This document shows positions 8,525 through 16,936 of a stretch of DNA of 42,896 nt, piece by piece. Numbering within the stretch: the stretch's first letter is position 1; every line of letters begins with the position of its first letter. The DNA is from Gemmatimonadota bacterium (GTDB taxonomy: Bacteria > Latescibacterota > UBA2968 > UBA8231). The position numbers were made by a program, and so were the translations under genes. The notes under the pieces were generated by a model, which saw only the letters and a list, made by a program, of their open reading frames with translations, had not been told where the DNA came from and did not search any database. The stretch lies in the NCBI GenBank assembly GCA_018672475.1, contig JABHFS010000194.1, positions 1 through 42,896 on the forward strand, given 5' to 3'.

Positions 8525-9226
8525 ATGTCTGAAAAGCGTTTGGCGGGCGGTCGGGAGATCGTACTGCCGATGAGCAAGGCGGTGGAGATCAGCTTCCGCA
8601 GCCTAAAGATTCGTTTCGGTCGCTCGCTGATTACGACCAGCGGTGTCATTTTAGCGATCGCCTTCTTGATGTCGGTGTGGAGCAGCAACGCGATTGTCGG
8701 CAGCTTGCGCGATGTCAATAAGAGTGAGATAAACCTGCTCTTGCAGAAAAATGGCATTGAGACCGGTCTTGCTGAGTCGGGTGAGGCCTCGGCCGAAGCC
8801 CAGGCCCGTATGTTGGAGGAGGAATCCAAACAGACTTGGCTGATCAGCCTTTCGCTCTTGGTCTGCGTTGTCGGCATTGCCAACGCCATGCTGATGTCGG
8901 TGACCGAGCGTTTCCGCGAGATCGGCACGATGAAGTGCTTGGGGGCTTTGGACTCCTTTATCGTCAAGCTCTTCCTGCTTGAATCGACCTTCCAGGGTTT
9001 TGCGGGGACCACGGCGGGGATCATAATTGGTTTTGCGCTGACCTTTTTGTTGGCGTTGTTGGACTATGGCGGTTATGTCTTGGACTATTTTCCGCTGAAC
9101 AATATTGCTGAGTCGGCCGGTTACGCCTTGGTTGTGGGTACGTCGCTCTCGCTGATCGGCGCCATGTTGCCGGCCTACCGCGCTGCCAAGATGGAGCCGG
9201 TCGAGGCTATGCGCTCCGATACTTGA
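8525..9226 (+). CDS. Compact FtsX/MacB-type ABC transporter permease
   Basis: A 233-residue membrane protein. One hydrophobic segment lies near residues 33-50, then a short extracytoplasmic loop, then three more segments (about 100-120, 150-178 and 200-220). The late TERFREIGTMKCLGA motif and the C-terminal PAYRAAKMEPVEAMR are hallmarks of FtsX-like permeases. The ectodomain between the first and second membrane segments is only about 50 residues, whereas MacB or LolC/E carry some 200, so this is a minimal version. GGGAGG lies 5 nt before the ATG. The ATPase gene follows 22 nt downstream; no membrane fusion protein is present. Confidence 0.88.
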   Translation: MSEKRLAGGREIVLPMSKAVEISFRSLKIRFGRSLITTSGVILAIAFLMSVWSSNAIVGSLRDVNKSEINLLLQKNGIETGLAESGEASAEAQARMLEEESKQTWLISLSLLVCVVGIANAMLMSVTERFREIGTMKCLGALDSFIVKLFLLESTFQGFAGTTAGIIIGFALTFLLALLDYGGYVLDYFPLNNIAESAGYALVVGTSLSLIGAMLPAYRAAKMEPVEAMRSDT

Positions 9227-9248
9227 TTCCCTAATAGGAGACACACAA

Positions 9249-10022
9249 ATGACCGAAACGGCCGAAGGCGCGGCCACCGCCGCTCCGAAAGAGGAAAAGC
9301 GCACCGTCGTGCGGACCCAGCAGGTCAAGAGGGTCTACAAGATGGGCGAGATCGAGGTGCACGCGCTGCGCGGGGTAGATATGGAGATCTACACCGGTGA
9401 GTATCTGTCGATCATGGGGCCTTCGGGTTCGGGCAAAAGCACCTTCTTTAATATGGTCGGGGGACTGGACAAACCTTCAGAAGGTAAGGTCTATATCGAC
9501 GAAGTCGATGTAGCTCAACTCGATGCCTACGAACTCGCTTGGCTACGTTGCCGCAAGATCGGTTATATCTTCCAGTCCTTCAATCTGATCCCGGTGATGA
9601 CCGCGCTCGAAAACGTCACCCTGCCGATGGTTTTCGCGGGGCTAACCAGTGACGAGGCTCGCGACAAGGGTATGGTGCTCTTGGGCAAGGTCGGGCTAGG
9701 AGAACGCTATTCGCACAAGCCTAATGAGCTTTCCGGTGGCCAGCAGCAGCGCGTGGCGGTCGCCCGCGCTTTGGCCAATGACCCGGCGGTGGTCTTGGCC
9801 GACGAACCGACGGCCAACCTCGATTTGGCTACGGGTACCGAGATCATCGAGTTGTTGCGCGAAATGAACCGCGACTCGGGGGTGACGATCATCTCGGCAA
9901 CACACGACCACAAGATGCTCAGTGTCTCGGATCGGGTGGTGTGGGTCAAGGACGGTCAGGTTGAACGCGTCGCCAACCGCGAGGACCTAGATATCGAAGT
10001 GACCCACGTCGAAGGCGAGTAG
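9249..10022 (+). CDS. ABC transporter ATP-binding protein (LolD/MacB family)
   Basis: A 257-residue ATPase with Walker A GPSGSGKST at 57-65, a Q-loop (YIFQSFNLIPVMT), the signature LSGGQQQRVAVARAL, Walker B VVLADEPTANLD and the switch histidine in SATHDHK. The pattern is that of LolD/MacB/FtsE-like subunits that partner FtsX-type permeases, here the gene immediately upstream. Such complexes act on lipoproteins, peptides or cell-wall enzymes from the inner membrane rather than importing solutes; the cargo here is unknown. About 20 residues precede the usual family start. Its TAG overlaps the GTG start of the next gene. Confidence 0.93.
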   Translation: MTETAEGAATAAPKEEKRTVVRTQQVKRVYKMGEIEVHALRGVDMEIYTGEYLSIMGPSGSGKSTFFNMVGGLDKPSEGKVYIDEVDVAQLDAYELAWLRCRKIGYIFQSFNLIPVMTALENVTLPMVFAGLTSDEARDKGMVLLGKVGLGERYSHKPNELSGGQQQRVAVARALANDPAVVLADEPTANLDLATGTEIIELLREMNRDSGVTIISATHDHKMLSVSDRVVWVKDGQVERVANREDLDIEVTHVEGE

Positions 10023-10807
10023 TGCTGCCCGAATACCCAGCGGCCTTTTGGGTTTGTGCGGTGGTGGCGGTGTTATTGATCGGGGTGGCTAAGGCCGGTT
10101 TTGGCGGCGGTATTGGCATCTTGGCTACGCCGCTGATGGCGTTGACGGTTTCGGTGGCGGATGCGGCGGCGTTGTTGTTGCCGTTATTGATCGCCTGCGA
10201 TGTCTTTGCGGTCAGGCATTACCGAGAGACGTTCGACAAAATAAGCGTGGTAAGGCTTCTGCCCGGTTCGGTGTTGGGGATCGGCGTGGGAGCCTTGTTT
10301 TTTGGTTATTTCAGCCAGCACGAGCGTGTGCTCGAAGTGGGTTTGGGCTGCCTGGCCCTGCTCTTTATTTGCTTCCAATTCGGTCGAACGATAATTCTCG
10401 GGGCGCTACAAAAGCGCAGGCCGGGTGCGTTGGAAGGCGCGCTGATGGGGGCGGCGGCCGGTTTCACCTCGACGATCGCGCACGCCGGCGCGCCACCGGT
10501 GGTTGTTTATCTTTTGCCGCAACAGTTTCCACGCCATATCTTCGTCGGCACCACGGTTGTCTTTTTCGCCTCCCTCAACGTACTCAAGCTGCCGCCCTAT
10601 TGGGGCCTCGGGCTCTTCAACGCCGACATTCTGATGACGACGCTGCTGTTGTCGCCCTTGGCCTATGTGGGTGTAAAACTGGGTATTTATTTGAACGAGC
10701 GCTTTAGCGACGTGTGGTTTAACCGGGTGATCTACGGAATGTTATTCGTAACGGCGGTGCAGTTGATCTTTGGTGGCAATTTATTGCAGATGGCGTTGGC
10801 CGGTTAG
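10022..10807 (+). CDS. TauE/SafE family sulfite exporter-like permease
   Basis: A 261-residue polytopic membrane protein of the TauE/SafE (DUF81) family, whose members move sulfite, sulfoacetate or other organic anions. The N-terminal GVAKAGFGGGIGILATPLMAL and the second-half GAAAGFTSTIAHAGAPPVVVY are the two internally related family repeats. I count about seven to eight hydrophobic segments. The start is GTG, overlapping the last base of the ATPase stop (TAGTG). It closes this operon; no sulfur gene is nearby, so the substrate is open. Confidence 0.88.
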   Translation: MLPEYPAAFWVCAVVAVLLIGVAKAGFGGGIGILATPLMALTVSVADAAALLLPLLIACDVFAVRHYRETFDKISVVRLLPGSVLGIGVGALFFGYFSQHERVLEVGLGCLALLFICFQFGRTIILGALQKRRPGALEGALMGAAAGFTSTIAHAGAPPVVVYLLPQQFPRHIFVGTTVVFFASLNVLKLPPYWGLGLFNADILMTTLLLSPLAYVGVKLGIYLNERFSDVWFNRVIYGMLFVTAVQLIFGGNLLQMALAG

Positions 10808-10862
10808 TTGCGAAAGACGGGTGGTGCATAGAATGTGTGACGCGGCGGTATCGATGCCCGAC

Positions 10863-10889
10863 TTGACAATGGCCGAGGGCACTTATACT
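10863..10889 (+). promoter_or_regulatory. Promoter of the trp/aro supra-operon
   Basis: A perfect TTGACA lies at 10863-10868 and TATACT at 10884-10889, with a slightly short 15-bp spacer. It sits 37 bp before the trp leader peptide, in the only non-coding gap between the TauE-like gene and trpEG. Confidence 0.6.
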
Positions 10890-10925
10890 TTTAGCGCTGC
10901 AACCCAATAGACATTTAGAAGACGT

Positions 10926-11006
10926 ATGAACAATTTTAACGACAACCGTCGATGGTGGCGCACTTGGTATCCCTCGAGCAAGGGATTAGGTGCGTCCAAC
11001 CGCTAG
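10926..11006 (+). CDS. trpL: trp operon leader peptide
   Basis: A 26-codon reading frame starting ATG at 10926 and ending TAG at 11004-11006, too short for ordinary gene finding. Codons 10, 11 and 14 are all TGG (10953-10958 and 10965-10967), giving RRWWRTWY. Three tryptophans in 26 codons, directly ahead of overlapping RNA hairpins and a terminator before an anthranilate synthase gene, is the standard layout of an attenuation leader. Similar three-Trp leaders are known before fused trpE(G) in rhizobia. The function is ribosome stalling when charged tRNA-Trp is scarce; the peptide itself needs no activity. There is no strong Shine-Dalgarno (AGAAGACGT precedes the ATG). Confidence 0.88.
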   Translation: MNNFNDNRRWWRTWYPSSKGLGASNR

Positions 11007-11041
11007 ATTGCGATAAACTGAGATTCTTAAAACGCGGACGC
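10957..11041 (+). promoter_or_regulatory. trp attenuator: pause hairpin and competing antiterminator
   Basis: Arm 1/arm 2 pairing: CGCAC (10959-10963) with GTGCG (10990-10994), extended inward by ATCCCT (10969-10974) with AGGGAT (10981-10986). Arm 2/arm 3 pairing: GCGTCC (10992-10997) with GGACGC (11036-11041), which uses the 5' side of the terminator stem. Arm 1 overlaps the Trp codons and the leader stop lies just after arm 2, so a ribosome stalled at Trp would free arm 2 to disrupt the terminator, while one at the stop would cover arm 2 and let it form. Confidence 0.8.
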
Positions 11042-11063
11042 CTTGTGGTGTCCGCGTTTTTTT
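11029..11063 (+). terminator. Rho-independent attenuator terminator before trpEG
   Basis: AAAACGCGGAC (11029-11039) pairs perfectly with GTCCGCGTTTT (11050-11060); three further pairs, one of them a G-U, close a TTGT loop. A run of seven T at 11057-11063 follows. It ends 14 nt before the trpEG start, so it can only act as a conditional stop within the leader. Confidence 0.93.
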
Positions 11064-11077
11064 ATGGAGAACAGATT

Positions 11078-13258
11078 ATGAGCACCCATATTGACAACTA
11101 CCGCACGGCCGGCGGCGTCGAGATCGTGCGCGAGACCGAGGCGTTGTCCCTGGAGCAGCCGCTTGCTGCGCTGCTCGAAAAGCTGAATACACATCGAGGT
11201 GCCGTCTTTTCTAGTGGCTACGAATATCCTGGCCGCTACAGCCGTTGGGATATCGGCTTCGTCGACCCGCCGCTGGAACTGGTGGCAAGACAGAGGAATT
11301 TTATTTTCCGGGCGCTCAACGCGCGCGGAGAGGTGCTGTTGGAGACTCTCCGCCGGGGGTTGCAAGGCCACCGGCATCTGATTGAACTGGAATTGGCCGG
11401 TGGTGAATTGGTGGGCACGGTGGCGCCGATGCCCGCGTATTTCCCCGAGGAGGAGCGTTCGAAGCAGCCGACGATCTTTAGCGTTATGCGTGCGCTGGTG
11501 GCGCAGATGCAGGCCGAGGGCGAAAGGCATCTGGGTTTTTACGGCTCGATGGGTTACGACTTGGTCTTCCAGTTCGAACCGATCGACTTGCGCCACGAAA
11601 GGCGGGAGGACCAGCCCGATTTGCATCTCTTTTTACCGGACGAGCTGATTGTTGTCGATCACAGAAAAGAACAGGCGCTGCGCTATCGTTATGAATTTGC
11701 CTTAGACGGGTTGTCGACGGCCGGGATGGAACGCGGCACGGACGCGGTGCCCTATGTGCGCGGGGGGGTGACCGAAGTCCGTTGCGACCACGCGCCGGGT
11801 GAATACGCTGACAAGGTGCGCGAGGTGATCGCAGGTACCGAACGCGGTGATTTTTTCGAGGTCGTGCCGAGCCAGGTGCTCAGCGCCGGTTATCCGGGCA
11901 GCCCGCGCGAGCTCTATGAGAAGATTCGCCGCGTCAACCCGAGTCCCTACGAATTTCTGATAAACCTCGGTGGCGAGCACCTGGTCGGTGCTTCGCCCGA
12001 GATGTTCGTGCGGGCCAACGGCTCTTTTATCGAGACCAGTCCGATCTCGGGGACGATTCGCCGCGGCAAAACGCCGATCGAGGACGCCGAACAGATTCGC
12101 GACCTGCTCAATTCCAAGAAGGACGAAGCTGAGCTGACGATGTGTACCGACGTCGACCGCAACGACAAGGCGCGGATCTGCAAGGAGGGGTCTGTGGAAG
12201 TGATCGGACGGCGGATGATAGAGCAGTACTCGAAACTCTTTCACACGGTAGACCATGTAGTCGGCGAGCTGAAAGACGACTGCGACGGTTTCGATGCGCT
12301 GCTTTCGCACATGTGGGCGGTGACGCTTACCGGCGCGCCCAAACCAGCGGCGATGCAGAAAATAGAAGACCTGGAAAACTCGGCCAGGCGTTGGTACGGC
12401 GGTTGTATCGGCATGCTGCTCTTCAGTGGTGAGGTCAATACCGGGATCACGATTCGCACCGTACACCTGGAGGGCGGTGACGCCAAGGTGAGAGTGGGGG
12501 CGACCCTGCTTTGTGACTCAGACCCGGATGACGAGGAACGCGAAACCCGCACCAAGGCCGAGGCCTTCATCAATGCGGTGCTCGGCGTCAGCGACACCAA
12601 GGAGAAGATCGCTACTTCGATCGCGGCTTCTGGGCGGGGTAAGCGGGTACTCTTCGTCGACCATCGCGACTCCTTTGTGCACACGCTCGGTGACTATGTA
12701 CGGCAGACCGGGGCCGAGGTGGTGACGGTGCGCGCGGCGATGTCGAAGGACGGTAGTGGGCCGCGGGGATTGCCGGACCTGGACCGCGTTTTTGCCGATG
12801 TCGATCCCGACCTGGTCTTTATCTCGCCGGGTCCGGGCACGCCTGAGGAATTCGCGGTGCCGGATTTGGTCAAAGAATGCGTGCGGCGCGAATTGCCGAC
12901 TTTCGGCGTGTGTCTTGGTTTGCAGGGCATGGTCCAGGCCTTTGGCGGCGAGTTGGGGGTGCTCTCCTATCCGATGCACGGTAAGAGCTCGCCGGTGCAA
13001 TGCACGCCGGAGGGGATCCTCGATGGTTTCCCCGTGGAGTTTATTGCCGGGCGCTATCATTCGCTTTATGCCTTGCCGGATAAGCTGCCCGAGTGTTTCA
13101 AGGTGATGGCACAGACCGAGGACGGGGTAATTATGGCACTCGAGCACCGGGATCTGCCGTTGGCGGCGGTGCAGTTCCATCCCGAGTCGATTCTGACGCT
13201 CAAGGGCGATCTCGGATTGCGATTGATCGCGCAAGTCATCGGGCGACTGGCTCGCTAG
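11078..13258 (+). CDS. trpE(G): Anthranilate synthase, fused TrpE-TrpG
   Basis: A 726-residue enzyme converting chorismate plus glutamine to anthranilate. Residues 1 to ~510 are the chorismate-binding component I, with SPISGTIRRG, the TMCTDVDRNDKARIC block and the late GGCIGMLLFSGEVNTGITIRT. After a short linker the class I glutamine amidotransferase begins (VLFVDHRDSFVHTLGDY). Its triad is intact: C612 in GVCLGLQG, H701 and E703 in QFHPES. Family members fused in this order occur in rhizobia and other bacteria. The start is ATG 11078 after GGAGA; the frame is open to 10952 but that part is leader and terminator. It is controlled by the attenuator and is followed after 7 nt by a second amidotransferase. 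Confidence 0.95.
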   Translation: MSTHIDNYRTAGGVEIVRETEALSLEQPLAALLEKLNTHRGAVFSSGYEYPGRYSRWDIGFVDPPLELVARQRNFIFRALNARGEVLLETLRRGLQGHRHLIELELAGGELVGTVAPMPAYFPEEERSKQPTIFSVMRALVAQMQAEGERHLGFYGSMGYDLVFQFEPIDLRHERREDQPDLHLFLPDELIVVDHRKEQALRYRYEFALDGLSTAGMERGTDAVPYVRGGVTEVRCDHAPGEYADKVREVIAGTERGDFFEVVPSQVLSAGYPGSPRELYEKIRRVNPSPYEFLINLGGEHLVGASPEMFVRANGSFIETSPISGTIRRGKTPIEDAEQIRDLLNSKKDEAELTMCTDVDRNDKARICKEGSVEVIGRRMIEQYSKLFHTVDHVVGELKDDCDGFDALLSHMWAVTLTGAPKPAAMQKIEDLENSARRWYGGCIGMLLFSGEVNTGITIRTVHLEGGDAKVRVGATLLCDSDPDDEERETRTKAEAFINAVLGVSDTKEKIATSIAASGRGKRVLFVDHRDSFVHTLGDYVRQTGAEVVTVRAAMSKDGSGPRGLPDLDRVFADVDPDLVFISPGPGTPEEFAVPDLVKECVRRELPTFGVCLGLQGMVQAFGGELGVLSYPMHGKSSPVQCTPEGILDGFPVEFIAGRYHSLYALPDKLPECFKVMAQTEDGVIMALEHRDLPLAAVQFHPESILTLKGDLGLRLIAQVIGRLAR

Positions 13259-13265
13259 TCGTCCC

Positions 13266-13829
13266 ATGCTTCTGGTACTTGATAACTACGACTCCTTTAC
13301 CTACAATCTGGTGCAGTATCTGGAGGAGCTGGGCGCTGAGACCAGGACCTTTCGCAACGACGAATTGACGGTTGACGAAGCGGTGGCGCTGGCGCCCGAG
13401 CGGGTGGTGATATCTCCGGGGCCGGCAACCCCTGAGCAGGCGGGCATTTCACTCGCGCTAGTCGAAAGGTTGGGTGGATCGTTGCCAATTTTGGGTGTTT
13501 GTTTGGGGCACCAAGTTATTGCGCAAGCGTATGGCGGACGGGTTGTCGAGGCCAATGAGATCGTACACGGACGAACGTCCGCCGTGCGCCATGATGGTCG
13601 CACGCTATTTGCCGGGTTGCAGAACCCGTTGGTCGCGACCCGTTATCATTCGCTGACGGTTGACCCGGAGCGTTTGCCCGACTCTCTAGAAGTCTCGGCC
13701 GAGAGCGAGGACGGGACGATTATGGGGTTGAGGCACCGGCATTGGCCGGTCGAAGGAGTGCAGTTTCACCCCGAATCCATTTTGACGATCGAAGGCAAAC
13801 AGCTATTAGCCAATTTTCTCCGTATTTGA
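13266..13829 (+). CDS. trpG/pabA: Stand-alone anthranilate/aminodeoxychorismate synthase component II
   Basis: A 187-residue class I glutamine amidotransferase that releases ammonia for anthranilate or 4-amino-4-deoxychorismate synthesis. It starts LLVLDNYDSFTYNL, has VISPGPATPEQAG, the nucleophile C79 in GVCLGHQ, and H168 and E170 in QFHPESI. Length and motifs are normal. Because trpEG already carries an intact amidotransferase, this copy is redundant for tryptophan; it may serve a PabB elsewhere for folate. The ATG at 13266 lies 7 nt after the trpEG stop, and trpD follows 11 nt later. Confidence 0.92.
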   Translation: MLLVLDNYDSFTYNLVQYLEELGAETRTFRNDELTVDEAVALAPERVVISPGPATPEQAGISLALVERLGGSLPILGVCLGHQVIAQAYGGRVVEANEIVHGRTSAVRHDGRTLFAGLQNPLVATRYHSLTVDPERLPDSLEVSAESEDGTIMGLRHRHWPVEGVQFHPESILTIEGKQLLANFLRI

Positions 13830-13840
13830 GGAGCTAGACT

Positions 13841-14851
13841 ATGATACAGGAAGCCGTACAGGACTTGATCGCCGGCGCGGATCTGGGCCGCGTAAAAGCG
13901 CGCGCGGTAATGGACCAGATTATGAGCGGTGGGGCCACTGACGCGCAAATCGGCGCTTTTCTCGTTGCGCTGCGCATCAAGGGCGAGACCGTCGACGAGA
14001 TCGTCGGTTGCGCTGAGGGCATGCGCGAGAAGGCTACGCCGATTAAGACTTCGCGTACAAACCTCATCGATACTTGCGGCACTGGTGGCGACGGTTCGGG
14101 CACGTTTAATATTTCGACAACGGTGGCTTTTGTCGCCTGCGGCGCGGGTTTGGCAGTAGCCAAACACGGCAATCGTTCGATATCGAGCGAGTGCGGTTCG
14201 GCCGACGTGCTGGCCGAATTGGGCGTCAATATCGAAGCTTCGCCGGAAAAAGTGGGCCAGTGCATCGACGAGGGCGGCATCGGTTTTCTCTTCGCGGTGG
14301 CGTTGCATGGGGCGATGAAATACGCTATCGGTCCGCGCAAAGAGCTAGCGGTGCGCACCGTATTTAATGCATTGGGGCCGCTGACCAACCCCGCCGGTGC
14401 CAAGCGGCAGTTGATTGGCGTCTACGACAGCGATTTGACGGATAAAGTTGCCGGGGTACTCAATGAGCTGGGTTCGCAACGGGCGTTTGTAGTGCACGGT
14501 TCGGACGGGCTCGACGAGATCACGTTGACGGGTCCGACGAAGCTCAGTGAGCTCAATGGCGGGCAGGTGACTACGCGTGAGATCAGCCCGGGAGATTTTG
14601 GTTTGCAGACGGTTGCGGCCGAGGCGCTTTCTGGCGGCGCGGCGCCCCATAACGCGCAGATCCTGCGCGCGGTGCTCGATGGCGAGCAGGGCCCGAGGCG
14701 CGATGTGGTGCTGCTCAATGCAGCGGCGGCGATCGCCGCCGGGGGCTTGGTCGGTGATATGGCGGCTGGTATTGACGTGGCCCGCGAGTCGATCGATTCG
14801 GGCAAGGCTCGCCAGGCGCTAGACCGTTTGGTTGAAGTGAGCAATACCTGA
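13841..14851 (+). CDS. trpD: Anthranilate phosphoribosyltransferase
   Basis: A 336-residue enzyme joining anthranilate to PRPP to give phosphoribosylanthranilate. The PRPP-binding DTCGTGGDGSGTFNIST motif is complete, followed by KHGNRSISSECGSADVLAELG, and the second half carries NPAGAKRQLIGVY. Length is normal. GGAG lies 9 nt before the ATG. It ends one base before trpC. Confidence 0.96.
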   Translation: MIQEAVQDLIAGADLGRVKARAVMDQIMSGGATDAQIGAFLVALRIKGETVDEIVGCAEGMREKATPIKTSRTNLIDTCGTGGDGSGTFNISTTVAFVACGAGLAVAKHGNRSISSECGSADVLAELGVNIEASPEKVGQCIDEGGIGFLFAVALHGAMKYAIGPRKELAVRTVFNALGPLTNPAGAKRQLIGVYDSDLTDKVAGVLNELGSQRAFVVHGSDGLDEITLTGPTKLSELNGGQVTTREISPGDFGLQTVAAEALSGGAAPHNAQILRAVLDGEQGPRRDVVLLNAAAAIAAGGLVGDMAAGIDVARESIDSGKARQALDRLVEVSNT

Positions 14852-14852
14852 G

Positions 14853-15632
14853 ATGGCGAATATTTTAGAGGAGATCGCCGCGTATAAACGCGAATTTGTC
14901 GATGCGCGAAAACGCCAACGTAGCCTAGCCGATGTGCGCGCCCACGCCCGCGACACACCCATGCCGGCCGATTTTCGCGGCGCGTTGGCTGAAGACGGCA
15001 TTGCGTTGATTGCCGAAGTAAAAAAGGCCTCACCGTCAAAGGGACTGATCCGCGCCGACTTCGATCCCTCACAGATAGCCGAAGCCTATGCCGCCAATGG
15101 CGCGCGCTGCCTTTCGGTACTGACCGACGAGGCTTATTTTCAGGGGTGCGATGCCTACTTACAGGCGGCCAAGGCCGCGGCGGGCTTGCCGGTTTTGCGC
15201 AAAGATTTCACGATCGACGAATATCAACTGCACGAGGCCCGGGTTATCGGTGCCGACGCGATCTTGTTGATTGTGGCGTTGATGGATTCGAGCCAATTAG
15301 ATGATTATATCGGCTGGGCCGGTGAGTTGGGGCTGAGTGTTTTGGTCGAAATACACGATGGCGAGGAATTGATGCAGGCCAAAGCGGCTGGCGCCGAATT
15401 GATCGGCGTCAATAACCGAGACCTAAAGACCTTCGAAACGACGTTGGAAACGACTTTTGAGTTGCTGCCGGAGATGCCGGAGGGTGCTGTGGTGGTCAGC
15501 GAGAGCGGAATTGCGCACCGAGAAGACGTCGAGCGGCTCGAAGAAGCCGGCGTTGGCGCGATACTCGTTGGTGAGTCGTTGATGCGAGAAAAGGATATCG
15601 GGGCTAAAGTGAGGGAGATCTTGGGCACGTGA
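14853..15632 (+). CDS. trpC: Indole-3-glycerol phosphate synthase
   Basis: A 259-residue TIM-barrel enzyme that closes the indole ring to indole-3-glycerol phosphate. The family signatures IAEVKKASPSKG, LRKDFTIDEYQ, LIGVNNRDLKTFE and SESGI are in order, including the catalytic lysines in EVKKASPS and LRKDF. It is a single-domain protein, not the TrpC-TrpF fusion, and trpF is not in the window. Its TGA overlaps the GTG start of trpS. Confidence 0.96.
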   Translation: MANILEEIAAYKREFVDARKRQRSLADVRAHARDTPMPADFRGALAEDGIALIAEVKKASPSKGLIRADFDPSQIAEAYAANGARCLSVLTDEAYFQGCDAYLQAAKAAAGLPVLRKDFTIDEYQLHEARVIGADAILLIVALMDSSQLDDYIGWAGELGLSVLVEIHDGEELMQAKAAGAELIGVNNRDLKTFETTLETTFELLPEMPEGAVVVSESGIAHREDVERLEEAGVGAILVGESLMREKDIGAKVREILGT

Positions 15633-16612
15633 GTAAACGCGTTTTTTCGGGCATCCAGCCCTCAGGGCATATACATATCGGCAATTATATTGGGGCCATC
15701 CGCAATTGGCTGGGCAACCTCGAGAGCCGCGATAACATCTTCTGCGTGGTGGATCAGCATGCGATCACCGTCGACTATGACCCCGATGCGCTGCGTCAAG
15801 GTACGCGTGATGCGGTCGCGCTTTATATCGCCTGCGGCCTCGACCCCGAGAAGTGCCGTCTGTTCGTGCAATCGCATATTCCAGAACACACCGAGTTGGC
15901 TTGGCTGTTGACCTGCGTCACGCCGATGGGGTGGTTGGAGCGAATGACCCAGTTCAAGGACAAGGCTGGCGCTAAGCGCGAGCGCGCCGGCACCGGCCTC
16001 TTTACTTATCCGACGCTGATGGCCGCTGATATTTTGCTTTACCAGACGCACGAGGTACCGGTCGGCGATGACCAGAAACAACACGTGGAGCTAACGCGCG
16101 ATATCGCCGAGCGTTTTAACCACAAGTTCGGCGAGGTTTTTGTCATACCCGAGCCGGTCATCCCCGTGGTAGGGGCGCGCATCATGGGGTTTGACGACCC
16201 GACCGCTAAGATGTCGAAGTCGGCCCCGGGGCACCACCACAGCGTCGGCTTGCTCGATGACCCGGCCAAGGCGCGCAAAACGATTATGCGCGCGGTGACC
16301 GATTCGCAACAGGGTATCGTCTTCGATCCGGCTCGTGCCGGGCTTTTCAATTTACTGAGTATTTACCAGGTACTGACGGGGCAGGGTCGGGAGCAGATCG
16401 AGGCGCATTTCGCCGGCAAGGGCTATGGCGACCTGAAGAAAGAAGTGGCCGAAATGGTTATTGCCGAGATCGAGCCGATTCAGCAACGCTATCGGGAATT
16501 AATCACGGATTTCACCTATATCGACGCAGTGTTGGCCCGAAGTGTCGAGAAACTACGTCCGGTCGTTGATGCGACGATGGACGCGGTCCGTCGGGCGATG
16601 GGACACCGATGA
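15629..16612 (+). CDS. trpS: Tryptophanyl-tRNA synthetase
   Basis: A 327-residue class I aminoacyl-tRNA synthetase charging tRNA-Trp. The HIGH-type motif is HIGN at residues 16-19 after SGIQPSGH, the KMSKS loop starts at K194 (AKMSKSAPG), and VGDDQKQHVELTRDIAERFN is the usual substrate-pocket region. The start is GTG 15629, overlapping the trpC TGA. Its position inside an operon with a tRNA-Trp-sensing attenuator means the synthetase would be induced when its product is scarce. Confidence 0.96.
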   Translation: MSKRVFSGIQPSGHIHIGNYIGAIRNWLGNLESRDNIFCVVDQHAITVDYDPDALRQGTRDAVALYIACGLDPEKCRLFVQSHIPEHTELAWLLTCVTPMGWLERMTQFKDKAGAKRERAGTGLFTYPTLMAADILLYQTHEVPVGDDQKQHVELTRDIAERFNHKFGEVFVIPEPVIPVVGARIMGFDDPTAKMSKSAPGHHHSVGLLDDPAKARKTIMRAVTDSQQGIVFDPARAGLFNLLSIYQVLTGQGREQIEAHFAGKGYGDLKKEVAEMVIAEIEPIQQRYRELITDFTYIDAVLARSVEKLRPVVDATMDAVRRAMGHR

Positions 16613-16622
16613 GGGGGCACGA

Positions 16623-16886
16623 ATGGATCTAAGCGACTGGCGCGAGCGGATTGACGCGATAGACCGGCAATTGCTCGTTTTGCTAAACGAACGGATGGGT
16701 TGCGCCCAGGAGATCGGGCGCATCAAAAAGGCCGAGGGGCGCGCAGTGCGTGACCCCGAACGCGAACGGGCGCTGCTCGATAAGCTCAAAGCCCTCAATT
16801 CTGGGCCGATTAAGGACGATTCGCTGGAGGCGATCTATCGACAGATCATCCAGGCGGCGGTCGACCTTGAGGAAGAGGAGGACTAG
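16623..16886 (+). CDS. aroQ: Chorismate mutase, AroQ type
   Basis: An 87-residue helical protein of the AroQ/CM_2 family, which converts chorismate to prephenate. It has the family start WRERIDAIDRQLLVLLNERM, then IGRIKKAEGRAVRDPERE and the C-terminal helix LEAIYRQIIQAAVDLE. Length matches free-standing mutases. ATG 16623 follows GGGG at 6 nt and begins 10 nt after trpS; the frame is open upstream to 16542 but that is inside trpS. Its product is the substrate of the TyrA directly downstream, and its final codons carry the Shine-Dalgarno of that gene. Confidence 0.92.
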   Translation: MDLSDWRERIDAIDRQLLVLLNERMGCAQEIGRIKKAEGRAVRDPERERALLDKLKALNSGPIKDDSLEAIYRQIIQAAVDLEEEED

Positions 16887-16936
16887 TCTTCTTTCAGCGG
16901 ACGGTCATTATTGGTGTTGGCCTGATCGGCGGCTCA

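Noticed and set aside
11029..11063. The hairpin before trpEG as a plain terminator of the TauE-like operon
   Set aside because: It lies more than 220 bp after that gene, downstream of a new promoter and a Trp-rich leader peptide whose RNA can compete with it, so attenuation explains it better.
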